Origin: Rhodococcus_G sp042879035
GTDB lineage: Bacteria > Actinomycetota > Actinomycetes > Mycobacteriales > Mycobacteriaceae
Direction of reading: 5' to 3'
Length of the DNA stretch: 64,000 nucleotides
NCBI RefSeq assembly: GCF_042879035.1
Contig: NZ_JBIAOU010000023.1
Span: 8,011 to 72,010 of the forward strand
Made by a program: the position numbers and the translations under genes. Below the pieces are notes generated by a model. The model searched no databases. It was not told the origin of the DNA and worked only from the letters and a program-made list of their open reading frames with translations. This document shows positions 18,726 through 27,320 of this stretch, piece after piece (positions within the stretch are counted from its first letter, which is position 1; every line of letters starts with the position of its first letter).

Positions 18726-18760
18726 GCACTAATAGCTTAATAATTTTACCAAATAAACCC
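18726..18760 (-). promoter_or_regulatory. AT-rich promoter/operator upstream of the small ORF and ANL gene
   Basis: On the minus strand it reads TTATTTGGTAAAATTATTAA followed by GCTAT. It resembles the element at 16893-16924 over about 24 positions. Its distance from the small ORF start (about 20-50 bases) suits a promoter with an overlapping operator. Confidence 0.5.
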
Positions 18761-18797
18761 TGCGCCTAGGTCTGCGACAGTCGATGGCGGAGGAGTG

Positions 18798-20258
18798 TCA
18801 GACGACCGGCTCGGCGAGGGTCTTGCCCTCGAGGAACTCGTCGAACGACGCCAGGCCCATCTCGCGTCCAAAACCAGACTGCTTGTAGCCGCCGAACGGC
18901 GCATCGGGCCCGAAGTACACGCCACCATTGACGCTGAACGTACCGGTCCGCACGCCGCGAGCCACCTTGAGCGCCCGCTCACGGTCCTGTGACATCACAC
19001 CGCCGGAAAGCCCGAACGGGGAGTTGTTGGCGATCCGGATCGCGTCCTCGTCACCATCATGAGGCAGCATCACCAGAACCGGGCCGAACAGCTCGTCCTG
19101 CGCGATCTCGGAGTCCTCGTCCGCGCCGACGATCAGAGTGGGCGCATAGAAGTGGCCCTTGTCTTGGTCCTCCGGCACCCGTCCACCGATGACAGCCTTC
19201 GCGCCGGCCGTGATCGCCCGGTCGACGTAGCCGCTGACCTTCTCCCGCTGCTCGGCGCTGACGAGCGGCCCCATGAAGGTCTGCGGGTCTGCCGGATCAC
19301 CGACCTTGACCGACTCCAGCACCTTCGTGACACGGGCGGCGATGTCGTCGTACCGGGCGCGGGGCACGATCATCCGCGACAGGACCGCACAACCCTGCCC
19401 CGAGTGCGAGACGACGTGGTACGCGGCCGTCATCGCGGCCGCATCGAGGTCGGCGTCGTCGAGGACGACCAGCGCCGACTTCCCGCCGAGCTCGAGGAAG
19501 ACCCGCTTCACGGTCCCGCTCGCCGAGGCCATGATCCTCTTGCCGACCGGCGTCGAACCCGTGAAGGTCACCAGGTCGACCTCTGCGCTGACGGTCAGCT
19601 CTGCACTGACGTCAGCGGATGATGAAGTGATCACGTTGACGACACCCGCGGGGATGTCGGTGTTCTCCGCGATCAGCCTGCCGAGCGCAAGGGCCGACCA
19701 CGGAGTCTGCGGCGCGCCCTTCAACACCACCGTGCAACCGGCTGCGAGAGCTGGAGCGAGCTTGGCGAGGGCGAGCTGAAATGGGTAGTTGTAGGCCACG
19801 ATCGCGGCGACGACCCCTGCCGCCTCCTTCTCGACCCACCGCCGATGCTTGCCACCGAACACTTCGACGACACCGAGATCCGTAGTGAAGTCGAAGGTTT
19901 CGAGAGCCTCTGCGTACCACCCGATCGAGCTCGTCGGCGCGTCCAGTCCGGCACCATAGGTGGACCTGAGCGGCATTCCGAGCTCCTGGACCAGGATCTG
20001 GCGCAGGTGATCGGCGTGGTCCACCAGGGCTTGGTGCAGCTGCCGCAGGCATCGGACGCGCAGCGCCGTGTCGCGGGACCACTCGCTCGTGTCGAACGCT
20101 GTCCGAGCAGCGGAGATCGCGCGCCGCACGTCCGCCAGGCTGGCATCGGCAGCGACACCGATCAGTTCCTCCGTGTACGGCGAGTAGTTCTCGTAGGTGG
20201 CGCCATCCTCTGCCGCCACCAGCTCGCCGCCGATGAGCAGACGCTCTTCTCTCCACAT
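18798..20258 (-). CDS. Aldehyde dehydrogenase
   Basis: This 486-residue NAD(P)-dependent aldehyde dehydrogenase would oxidise an aldehyde to the acid. It has full family length, with the cofactor region FTGSTPVGKRI, the general base Glu in LELGGKSA (about 255) and the catalytic Cys in GQGCAVLSR (about 290). The C-terminus has the FGGYKQSGFGRE motif. GGAGGTAGG precedes the ATG by about 12 bases. It is the first gene of a minus-strand unit whose next gene is the small ORF/ANL pair, fitting an aldehyde to acid to acyl-CoA sequence, and it is divergent from the amidohydrolase gene. Confidence 0.95.
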   Translation of the reverse strand: MWREERLLIGGELVAAEDGATYENYSPYTEELIGVAADASLADVRRAISAARTAFDTSEWSRDTALRVRCLRQLHQALVDHADHLRQILVQELGMPLRSTYGAGLDAPTSSIGWYAEALETFDFTTDLGVVEVFGGKHRRWVEKEAAGVVAAIVAYNYPFQLALAKLAPALAAGCTVVLKGAPQTPWSALALGRLIAENTDIPAGVVNVITSSSADVSAELTVSAEVDLVTFTGSTPVGKRIMASASGTVKRVFLELGGKSALVVLDDADLDAAAMTAAYHVVSHSGQGCAVLSRMIVPRARYDDIAARVTKVLESVKVGDPADPQTFMGPLVSAEQREKVSGYVDRAITAGAKAVIGGRVPEDQDKGHFYAPTLIVGADEDSEIAQDELFGPVLVMLPHDGDEDAIRIANNSPFGLSGGVMSQDRERALKVARGVRTGTFSVNGGVYFGPDAPFGGYKQSGFGREMGLASFDEFLEGKTLAEPVV

Positions 20259-20494
20259 TGCTCTTACCTACCTCCGCTACGGCCTTGCACGTCTGAGGGT
20301 CAGGGTGGCCGCACCTCACCGGTCGAGCCTCCACACCCCAGGACGTTAGCCGTCGCCATCAGTACGTCGAACGACCCGTTGCGGTGAGCGGGACAGGCCT
20401 TCGACAACAGGTGAATCACTTTGGAGGATAAGCGTGTTCCAGTTACGTGGCGCCCGCAGAGCATGCCCGAAGTTTCACAACGGAGGTTGTACGA

Positions 20495-21775
20495 ATGGCC
20501 AAGTTATCCAACCCGGCGTCTTCAGACGAGCGCCTTGTCGTCATCTCAGCGGACTGTCACGGCGGTGCACCGCTGCTCGGATACCGCGAATACCTGCCGA
20601 AGCACTGGCACGCTGAGTTCGATGAGTGGACAAAGGAGTTCCACGACCCGTGGACGGAGGTCGACAAGCACGAGATCAAGTTGGGCGTGGCGAGCTTCGA
20701 ATCCGAGATCAGCTGGGATCACGACCTGCGCCAGAAGGTGCTCGAGGGCGACGGCATCGTCGGCGAGGTCATCTTTCCGAACACCGCTCCGCCCTTCTTC
20801 CCGAGCGGTGTCCTGAGCGTCTCCGTCCCACAGTCGACCCGCGAGTACGAGCGGCGCATGGCCGGGATCCGGGCTCACAACACGTGGCTCGCCGAGTTCT
20901 GCGACGCCCTTCCGGGGCGTCGGGTCGGCATCGCCCAGGTCTTCCTGAACAACATCGATGACACGCTCGCCGAGGTGCGACGGATCGCCGATCTGGGACT
21001 GAAGTCGATCCTGCTTCCGTCGGACACACCCGGGGGACTCGTGCCGCTCTACCTGCCGCGCTACGAGCCGCTGTGGGAGCTCTGTGCGGAGCTCGGTGTC
21101 ATCCCGCACAAGCACGGCAACTACGCAGGTCACCCGAACACCGTTGAATTCGGACCCGCTGCCGGCATCATCGGCATGCTCGAGGGCATGACCTGGAACC
21201 GCCGTGGTCTCGCCCATCTGCTGTTGTCTGGCGTCTTCGAGCGCCACCCCGATCTCAAGTTCGTCTACACGGAGGTCGGTGCGAGCTGGGTTCCCGGCTA
21301 TCTCGCGGCCTGCGACGCGGTCTACCGCTCGGCCCTGGAGCCGGGAAGCGCCACGGAGTACTTCGGTGGACCGGCCGCCCAGGCGCTCCCGAAGGCACCG
21401 AGCGAGTACTTCAAGACGAACGTCTGGGTCGGTGCGTCGTTCATGTCGCCGGCCGAGAGCGCGATGCGCGACCAGATCGGCGTCGACCGGCTGATGTGGG
21501 GCTCGGACCTCCCGCATTCCGAGGGCACCCATCCCTTCACCGTCGAGGCCCTGCGCGCGGTCTTCAGTGAGGTCCCGCTGGCGGAGACCAAGCAGATCCT
21601 CTCCGGCAATGCCATCGACGTCTACGGGTTCGACGTCCCGACGCTGGAGAAGGCTGCAGCTGAGTTCGGTCCCCTCGCCAGCGTGGTCGGCGCACCGCTG
21701 ACCGCCGCCGAGTGGCCGCAGAACCCTGGCCAGACCACGTGCCCGACCTTCGTGGGCGGCCCTCCCGCGGCCTGA
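20495..21775 (+). CDS. Amidohydrolase-2 family metal-dependent hydrolase or decarboxylase
   Basis: The 426-residue TIM-barrel protein belongs to the ACMSD/LigW-like amidohydrolase-2 family. SADCHGGAP near the N-terminus replaces the usual DxHxH pair by a single D-x-H, LMWGSDLPHSEGTHP carries the late catalytic Asp, and the central His is in VIPHKHGNYAG. Members hydrolyse or decarboxylate aromatic and alicyclic acids. ATG 20495 has GGAGG 8 bases upstream; a longer frame exists from 20447. It is divergent from ALDH and ends in a strong hairpin at 21793, so it is likely monocistronic. Confidence 0.9.
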   Translation: MAKLSNPASSDERLVVISADCHGGAPLLGYREYLPKHWHAEFDEWTKEFHDPWTEVDKHEIKLGVASFESEISWDHDLRQKVLEGDGIVGEVIFPNTAPPFFPSGVLSVSVPQSTREYERRMAGIRAHNTWLAEFCDALPGRRVGIAQVFLNNIDDTLAEVRRIADLGLKSILLPSDTPGGLVPLYLPRYEPLWELCAELGVIPHKHGNYAGHPNTVEFGPAAGIIGMLEGMTWNRRGLAHLLLSGVFERHPDLKFVYTEVGASWVPGYLAACDAVYRSALEPGSATEYFGGPAAQALPKAPSEYFKTNVWVGASFMSPAESAMRDQIGVDRLMWGSDLPHSEGTHPFTVEALRAVFSEVPLAETKQILSGNAIDVYGFDVPTLEKAAAEFGPLASVVGAPLTAAEWPQNPGQTTCPTFVGGPPAA

Positions 21776-21792
21776 GCCTCGACAACCTCGAT

Positions 21793-21831
21793 ACACGTGC
21801 TCCGACCCACAACCCGGGTCGGAGCACGTGT
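21793..21831 (+). terminator. 16-bp perfect hairpin after the amidohydrolase gene
   Basis: Positions 21793-21808 pair perfectly with 21816-21831 around a 7-base loop, 17 bases after the stop codon. No strong T-run follows. Confidence 0.8.
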
Positions 21832-21879
21832 CTTGAAAGATGCGGACCAGACCTGTGAGCGCTTCACACCCTGACACCG

Positions 21880-22090
21880 GCGATGTGCGTCGTGATCGAG
21901 AATTTCCGTCCCGGCACGCTCGAACGCTGGGGCCTCGGGCCGGAGGAGCTCGAGCGCACCAACCCGGTTTCGCGGCCGTTGCCGAAGCCCATGGGGGCAT
22001 GCGCGCGCTCGTCGGCGAGCCGGATCGGCCGCCGTCGCGCGTCGGGCTCTCGATCGCGGACACCATCGCCGGCCTGCCGAGGCCTCGGCT
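21880..22090 (+). pseudogene. CaiB/BaiF (class III) CoA-transferase fragment
   Basis: The stretch VVIENFRPGTLERWGLGPEE reads in one frame; after a deletion of about 20 residues the next block FAAVAEAHGGMRALVGEP and SRVGLSIADTIAGL reads in another. Both are core CaiB/BaiF motifs in the right order. Only about 70 residues remain, with no start or stop, so it is a dead fragment. Confidence 0.85.
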
Positions 22091-22237
22091 TCGCGCGAGT
22101 GATCAGACGGAGACTGTGATCGCGCCCTCGGCTGCGTCACCGACCAAGGCCGGAACCGTCGACGCAGGAGCTTCCCGGTGTCGGTAATTCTGTTGTCGAT
22201 CAGACGTCCTGCAGGACGAGAGAGAGAGTGAGGTCCC

Positions 22238-23383
22238 GTGACTCAGCGTGAAGCTGTTGTGGTCGGTATCGGTAGGACATCGTTCAGCAGGGAATCGGGG
22301 CGTACGCCGCTGGCGATGGCAGCAGAGGCTGCCCGCCGGGCACTTGCCGACGCCGGCATCCCCGCGCACGAGGTCGACGGCGTCCTGGACTTCCACACCA
22401 ACGACTCGGCTGCGGCGGCCGACGTCGGTCGAGCCATCGGTGCGCTCGACCTCGGCGTAGCGCTCGACCTCAGCGGTGGGGGCAACATCGCCGTCACCGT
22501 CGTCGGCCAAGCGGTAGCCGCGGTTCAGGCCGGTCACTGCACCACCGCCGTCGTCTTCCGTTCGTTCAACGGCCGTTCCGGCAATCGGTACGGCACCAAG
22601 GCCAGCATCCAGCTTCGTAGCGACATGCAGTTCGCCGCGCTCAGCGGGTACGTCGTGCCATCGATGTGGCTCGCGGCGTTCGGTCAGCGGCAGCGTCACG
22701 TCTACGGCGTCACCGATGAGGACTACGGGCACATCGCCATCACGACGCGCCGGCACGCCGTCGCGAACGAGCACGCCATGCAGCGCAAGCCGCTCGACAT
22801 GGACGCGTACCTGGCCTCGCCCTGGATCAATGAGCCGTTCCGCATGCTCGACTGCTGCCTGGAGACCGATGGCGCCGTCGCCCTCGTGATCACCACGCTC
22901 GACCGGGCCAAGGACCTACCCCAGACGCCGATCCGGGTGGTGGGCTTCGGTGAGGCCCACACCAACGGCGGCTCCTGGACCGGCGGCTTCCCCGACTACT
23001 CAGAGATGTACTCCGCGTACGCCGCCAAGCGCCTGTGGAACAGCACCGACCTACGACCGTCCGACATGGACCTCGCGTTGATGTACGACTGCTTCACGGC
23101 CACGACCTTCGCGACCGTCGGTGACTTCGGCTTCTGCGACAAGGGCGAGACGGGGGCGTTCTACGCCGAGGGGAGAGCCACGTACGGTGGCGACGTGGTC
23201 GTCAACCCCCACGGCGGCCTGCTGTCCGAGGGCTACATCCACGGCCTCAACCACCATTACGAGGCGGTCCTGCAGCTCCGTGCACAGGCCGGCGTACGAC
23301 AGGTCGAGAACGCGACCAACGCGCTCGTCACGGCTGGCGCCGGCCCCGGTGGCGGCGCCCTGATCTACCAGGCGGTCCGATGA
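22238..23383 (+). CDS. Thiolase-like protein of the lipid-transfer/Ltp type
   Basis: This 381-residue thiolase-fold protein resembles SCP2-type and Ltp2-like enzymes that form complexes with DUF35 partners. The N-terminal VVGIGRTSFSRESG, the C-terminal His motif NPHGGLLSEGYIHGLNH and ATNALVTAGAGPGGGALIY fit the family. The usual nucleophile region near residue 85 reads LSGGGNIAV without Cys, which argues against Claisen condensation and towards a retro-aldol or accessory role, as in steroid side-chain Ltp2. GTG 22238 is used. The next gene overlaps by four bases, indicating coupled synthesis of a two-subunit enzyme. Confidence 0.88.
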   Translation: MTQREAVVVGIGRTSFSRESGRTPLAMAAEAARRALADAGIPAHEVDGVLDFHTNDSAAAADVGRAIGALDLGVALDLSGGGNIAVTVVGQAVAAVQAGHCTTAVVFRSFNGRSGNRYGTKASIQLRSDMQFAALSGYVVPSMWLAAFGQRQRHVYGVTDEDYGHIAITTRRHAVANEHAMQRKPLDMDAYLASPWINEPFRMLDCCLETDGAVALVITTLDRAKDLPQTPIRVVGFGEAHTNGGSWTGGFPDYSEMYSAYAAKRLWNSTDLRPSDMDLALMYDCFTATTFATVGDFGFCDKGETGAFYAEGRATYGGDVVVNPHGGLLSEGYIHGLNHHYEAVLQLRAQAGVRQVENATNALVTAGAGPGGGALIYQAVR

Positions 23384-23826
23384 ACACCACTGCAACCCCG
23401 TCCCCTCCCCCGGCTCCGCTGATCGACGAGGACAGCCGCCGCTTCTGGGAGGCCACCCGCGAGGGCCGGATCGCGCTGTGCCACTGCACCGGATGCGGTG
23501 CATGGCTCGCGCGTCCGCTCGAGCGCTGCAACGTCTGCGCCGGCCCGACCGAGTTCTCCGACGTGAGCGGCAGGGGCACGGTCTACACCTTCGTCGTGGT
23601 GCACCGCCCGGTGATCCCGGCCTACGCACACCTCGTGCCGTACATCGTCGCCATCGTCGAGTTCGACGAAGGTCCGCGGCTGCCCGGCATCGTACTCGAC
23701 GCGAAGGCTCCCGGCATCGCGATCGGCCAGCGCGTTCAGGCTGAGCTGATGGACGTTCCGGGCACCGACGAGCGGGCCATCGCCTACCGGTTGACCGACG
23801 ACCGAACGGTCACAGCCGCTCGATGA
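23380..23826 (+). CDS. DUF35 OB-fold protein with zinc ribbon
   Basis: This 148-residue protein has a Cys4 rubredoxin-like zinc ribbon (CHCTGCG near residue 34 and CNVCAG near 52) followed by an OB fold with GTVYTFVVVHRPV. DUF35 proteins bind thiolase-like partners and can supply acyl-CoA binding, as in the Ltp2 and ChsH2 systems. Its ATG overlaps the thiolase stop by ATGA, making a complex very likely. Its last 17 bases overlap a thiolase remnant on the other strand. Confidence 0.92.
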   Translation: MNTTATPSPPPAPLIDEDSRRFWEATREGRIALCHCTGCGAWLARPLERCNVCAGPTEFSDVSGRGTVYTFVVVHRPVIPAYAHLVPYIVAIVEFDEGPRLPGIVLDAKAPGIAIGQRVQAELMDVPGTDERAIAYRLTDDRTVTAAR

Positions 23827-23934
23827 CGGTGGCGATGGCCATGCCGCCGCCCTCGCACATCGTCTGGAGGCCGTAACGACCTTCCGTGTCTTCGAGGTGG
23901 TTGAGGAGGGTCGACATCAGATGCAGCCCGGAAC
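23810..23934 (-). pseudogene. C-terminal remnant of a FadA-type thiolase
   Basis: About 40 residues on the minus strand end RYGLQTMCEGGGMA then IATVIERL and a stop at 23810-23812. This is the classical acetyl-CoA acetyltransferase C-terminus, with the second catalytic Cys in CEGGG. Nothing upstream of it matches the remainder of a thiolase, so about 90 percent is lost. Confidence 0.85.
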
Positions 23935-23947
23935 CGTGATCGTTGAC

Positions 23948-24724
23948 TCAGGAGTAGGTCGGACTCGCCGGGTCCACGGCACCGGGCAGCACCCCGTCGC
24001 CGAGGATCGCCGCGAAGCGACGCTCGACCTCGGGAATCCGGTCCCGATGGGTGAACGCGAACAATCGGTCCCCCTCGATCGCAGCGAAGGCGATCTTCGC
24101 CGCCTCTGCGGGTGAGATCGACTCCGGCCGCATCTCCGCGCTCATGGCGGTGCCGACCAGGCCCGGCATCATCAGTGTGACGCCGATCGGCGCGTGGACG
24201 GCGGCGAGGTCGTGATGAAGCGACTCACACAGGCCGAGCAGGCCGTGCTTCGCGGCGACGTACGGACTGATCCCGGCGCGGGCGGTCACCGATTGCATCG
24301 ATCCCGTGACCAGCAGCCGCGCGGGCCGGTGTGCTTGGAGCAGCCCGGGGACGAATGCGCGGATGACGTGGACCGTCCCCATGAGGTCGACGCCGAGGAC
24401 GCGCTCCCAGTCGGCGGCCGAGATCTGCCACGCGTTCCCGTGCACGACCACGCCGGCGTTCGAGCAGACGAGCTGGACGGAGCCCGCGGCGAAGGCCCGG
24501 TCCGCCACCCGCTCGACCGCGCCGGCGTCGGAGACGTCGGCAACGACCGTCTCGACTCGCGAACCCGTCTCACGTACGCGCGCTGCGGCCTGCTCGAGCC
24601 CCTCCTCGTCCAGGTCGACGAGGAGAAGCCGCATGCCTTGGCGCGCGGCCGCCTCCGCCAAGCCGAGGCCGATACCGCTCGCGCCTCCCGTCACGACCGC
24701 GACGCGTTCTCGCTCAAGCCTCAT
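23948..24724 (-). CDS. Short-chain dehydrogenase/reductase
   Basis: The 258-residue classical SDR has the cofactor motif TGGASGIGLGLA at residues 12-23, an acidic residue in LLLVDLDEE indicating NAD, SNAG, a Ser in LVTGSMQS and the catalytic YVAAK. GGGGGAG lies 6 bases before ATG 24724. Next downstream is only thiolase debris; upstream lies a wrecked extradiol dioxygenase. The substrate is unknown. Confidence 0.92.
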   Translation of the reverse strand: MRLERERVAVVTGGASGIGLGLAEAAARQGMRLLLVDLDEEGLEQAAARVRETGSRVETVVADVSDAGAVERVADRAFAAGSVQLVCSNAGVVVHGNAWQISAADWERVLGVDLMGTVHVIRAFVPGLLQAHRPARLLVTGSMQSVTARAGISPYVAAKHGLLGLCESLHHDLAAVHAPIGVTLMMPGLVGTAMSAEMRPESISPAEAAKIAFAAIEGDRLFAFTHRDRIPEVERRFAAILGDGVLPGAVDPASPTYS

Positions 24725-24786
24725 CGTCGACTCCCCCGGCTGCCCTGAGGCCTGCTGGACATGGATCCTCGCGCACGCACGGTGGC

Positions 24787-25010
24787 TCAGGCGGGTGGCG
24801 GTGTGAACTTGTGGCCCCAGAAAGCGCCCTCGGTGATCGCGTACGTCGGCTTCTCACCCTTGACCCGCAGGCCGGCGAAACTGCACTCGATCGCATAGCG
24901 CTCAGGCGAGTAGACGCCGGGTCGTCCGTGAGGAACTCGCCTGCGAACTTCTCCCACGCTGGGAGATCGGTCGATTCGAGCCGGAGATATCCGAGGGACT
25001 CAACAGGCAT
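24787..25010 (-). pseudogene. Extradiol ring-cleavage dioxygenase (BphC/HsaC-like) with large internal deletion
   Basis: ATG 25010 begins VESLGYLRLESTDLPAWEKF, the typical start of a two-domain extradiol dioxygenase such as HsaC. After about 28 residues the frame shifts and resumes at VYSPERYAIECSFAG and GAFWGHKF, reading to TGA 24787. Relatives are near 300 residues; about 230 including all iron ligands are missing. The family call of the C-terminal piece is inference from position and the N-terminal match. Confidence 0.7.
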
Positions 25011-25032
25011 CAGGGATGTCCATTCGTAGAGT

Positions 25033-25527
25033 TCACCGACGGACCCAGGTCGCGTCGTCGTGCCAGTACGTCTCGATGAGTGCCATCGGGCCGTCCCAGC
25101 TCTCGACGTACGTCGCTCCCTGCGGCCCCGCCGTCACGGAGTAGGGCGTGCCGGCCTCGCAGACCCAGAACTCGGTCGCTCCGATCGTCTGCGCGCCCTC
25201 CTCCTGGCCGTACGCAACCTCGATGTCGCCGTCCAGCACGATCACCATCTGACCGAGGTTGTGGTGGCACGTCGGGATGGTGAAGCCGGGCTTGACGCGC
25301 CGAGGACGCCACTGGAACCAAGGGTCGACGACCGTCGTGCCGAACAGGGCACCGCCGAGAGTGGCTTCGACGTCGACGGGAGCATCCGCGAGGAACCCCC
25401 CGTCGTGCCAGTAGAAGTTCGGGTTCGGGGCTGAGAAGTCAAGCGGCTCCCACCCGTCATCGGACAGGAGATCTGCGTAGTTGGCAGGCACAGCTCGAAG
25501 GTTGGGGCAACGCCATGATGCCGTCAA
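25033..25527 (-). CDS. Cupin-domain protein lacking the canonical metal triad
   Basis: The 152-164-residue single cupin has core strands RVKPGFTIPTCHHN and QMVIVLDGDIEVAYG. The usual H-x-H and Glu positions are replaced (CHHN and Gln), so the metal site may be altered or absent. Start choice is uncertain: TTG 25527 or GTG 25491, neither with a good ribosome site. It is a paralogue of the divergent cupin at 25612, with which it shares an 84-base intergenic region. Confidence 0.8.
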   Translation of the reverse strand: MTASWRCPNLRAVPANYADLLSDDGWEPLDFSAPNPNFYWHDGGFLADAPVDVEATLGGALFGTTVVDPWFQWRPRRVKPGFTIPTCHHNLGQMVIVLDGDIEVAYGQEEGAQTIGATEFWVCEAGTPYSVTAGPQGATYVESWDGPMALIETYWHDDATWVRR

Positions 25528-25611
25528 ATGAGCGGCTCACTGGCCGGGATCTGTCCTGCCCAGTGAAACGATCGCCATAACCCGCAGACGTGACTGTGAA
25601 ACCGTCGATCC

Positions 25612-26076
25612 ATGCCGATCGCACACGCCAGCCTGACCGACGACGCTGACTGGGTGGACATGACCCTTGCGGTCTACCCCAGCTACCTGTGGCAGGACGG
25701 CACCCCGCTCGCCGATGCGCCCGTGGACTTTCCTGCGACCTTCGCCGACAACATGTCCAGCTACCGCGGCCCCATCGACATCCCGGCGTTCAACCGGAAC
25801 CCGCTCCGAGTCAAGCCGGGCTTCATGGTCCCCCGCCACTCGCACAACATCGATGAGATCGTGCTCGTCCTGCAAGGGCAGTACACGATCGAGTACGGCC
25901 CGCTCGACGCGCTGGAGACGGTCGTGGTCACGCCCGGCCAGTTGTTCCACAGCCGTGCCGGCACGTCCTACACCATGACGGCGGGCCCGGAAGGTGTCAC
26001 CTACATCGAGACCTGGGGTGTTCCCGTGGGAGCGCTGAAGACGATCTGGGAGGACATCGGCTGGGTCGCCCGCTGA
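25612..26076 (+). CDS. Cupin-domain protein with canonical motif
   Basis: This 154-residue cupin has VKPGFMVPRHSHNIDEIVLV, split around residue 80, giving the H-x-H...E metal-binding triad, and a later His in GQLFHSRAG. Such small cupins act as dioxygenases, isomerases or decarboxylase-like enzymes on aromatic breakdown products. It is divergent from its paralogue and is followed 16 bases after its stop by a strong hairpin. No clear ribosome site precedes the ATG. Confidence 0.88.
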   Translation: MPIAHASLTDDADWVDMTLAVYPSYLWQDGTPLADAPVDFPATFADNMSSYRGPIDIPAFNRNPLRVKPGFMVPRHSHNIDEIVLVLQGQYTIEYGPLDALETVVVTPGQLFHSRAGTSYTMTAGPEGVTYIETWGVPVGALKTIWEDIGWVAR

Positions 26077-26092
26077 TCCCCTGACCTACGAG

Positions 26093-26130
26093 ACGAAGCT
26101 GGCGCCCCCGGTCGGGAGCGCCAGCTTCGT
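26093..26130 (+). terminator. 13-bp perfect hairpin after the cupin gene
   Basis: Positions 26093-26105 (ACGAAGCTGGCGC) pair with 26118-26130. The stem starts with the ACGAAG...CTTCGT arms also seen in hairpins at 28163, 28831 and 51333, and could serve both strands. Confidence 0.8.
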
Positions 26131-26139
26131 GCGTGCTGG

Positions 26140-26711
26140 GGGTCAGCTCGTGACGTCGCGCAACGGAAGGATCCCAGCGAAACTGGACGAACTCCTCGGT
26201 GAGGATGGCCGGGTCGTAGATCATTGACTCCATCCAGGTCACGAGTCGCTCACGGGTGGGGTCCTCCACAAAGTCGATCAGCAGCTCGATGCCCTCGGAC
26301 GGAGCAGCGCTGAACAGGGTGAAGCCACCCCGCCGATCGTGACGAGACGACTCACACGATCGGCGTGGTCAGCGGCGATCCGCACCGCCATCGCGCCGCC
26401 GAAGGAGTTCCCCACCATCGGTAGCGCCTGCAGCCCGAGACCGTCCAGGAAGTCGAGGATGCCCCCGGTGACCTGGAAGGGGTTGCCGTCAAGGGGGTAG
26501 CTCTTGCCGTATCCCGACATGTCCAGGACATAGGTCGTGAAGTGCGCCGCGAAGGCGGCCAGATTGCCGCGGTAGTTCGCCCACCCGCTGACACCCGGCC
26601 CTGAGCCGTGGAGCAGCAGAAGCGGCGGACCTTCTCCGGCAACGTGGTAGCGGAGCTTCCCTTCTCGGTCTCCAGGAAGCGGCTGGTCGACTCGTACGTC
26701 AGGTCTGTCAC
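26140..26711 (-). pseudogene. Meta-cleavage product hydrolase-like alpha/beta hydrolase, two frameshifts
   Basis: GTG 26711 follows AGGAGG and starts VTDLTYESTSRFLETE. A missing base then shifts the frame to LRYHVAGEG, LLLLHGSGPGVSGWANY and the nucleophile elbow VGNSFGGAMAV. A second single-base loss after TIGG shifts again to FTLFSAAPSEG and MIYDPAILTEEFV. The last third with the catalytic His is absent. It resembles HsaD/BphD C-C hydrolases. It follows the CMD gene by 15 bases, once an operon. Confidence 0.85.
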
Positions 26712-26726
26712 CTGACCCCTGGCCTC

Positions 26727-27092
26727 CTAACCGGCCCGCCCGGCAGCCAGGACGTCCTTGGTGACCTTGAAAGCATCTGTGGCACGGGAGAACCCGGCAT
26801 AGGCACCGACGTGCAGGATGAGCTCGTAGACTTCCTCTTCTGTCAGACCCCCCTTCAGTGCGTTGTGCACGTGGATGGGGAGCGCCTCGTTGACACCGAG
26901 TGCGACGTTCACCGCGATCGTGACAAGTTGGCGGTCACGGACACTCAGGGTGTCCCGACGCCATAGTCCGCCGAGAAAATCGATGACCGTGCTGTTCACC
27001 GCGTCCGGCACACCCCACGCCGGCAGCGGCCCTCGTGCACCGGAGGCGAACTGGGGCCCGGCGTCCGGGGCGGACGTCTCGTCCATTGTCAT
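26727..27092 (-). CDS. Carboxymuconolactone decarboxylase-like protein
   Basis: The 121-residue CMD-family protein contains RDRQLVTIAVNVALGV and ALPIHVHNALKGGLTEEEVY followed by the HVGAYAGF helix, typical of gamma-carboxymuconolactone decarboxylase. ATG 27092 has GAGG 8 bases upstream. It heads an operon with the broken meta-cleavage hydrolase and is divergent from a mycofactocin-type SDR. A decarboxylase or lactone-processing role on a ring-cleavage product fits but is inference. Confidence 0.9.
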   Translation of the reverse strand: MTMDETSAPDAGPQFASGARGPLPAWGVPDAVNSTVIDFLGGLWRRDTLSVRDRQLVTIAVNVALGVNEALPIHVHNALKGGLTEEEVYELILHVGAYAGFSRATDAFKVTKDVLAAGRAG

Positions 27093-27320
27093 TGGTTGTT
27101 CCTCATCGTAGGTCGACGCGGTCGCTCCAGCGTGCTGGAACCTTGTAATCGGCACTGTAAGCCGCGCGGGAATCTTTGCGCCCGAGGCGATCCCGGCCAG
27201 CAGGACGCACCTTTTGATTCCCCCGCAGCAGACCCTAGGTTGGTCGAATCGGCTGACCCACCCCCGTCGACCCACGACCGTGGCAGAGCGTCAGCATCCG
27301 TCGAGAGAGTGGAGAATCCC

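Noticed and set aside
20546..22066. 506-codon minus-strand frame opposite the amidohydrolase
   Set aside because: Antisense shadow; composition and lack of motifs argue against a gene.
26135..26270. Separate small gene downstream of the cupin terminator
   Set aside because: It reads as the third-frame continuation of the broken C-C hydrolase, not an independent gene.
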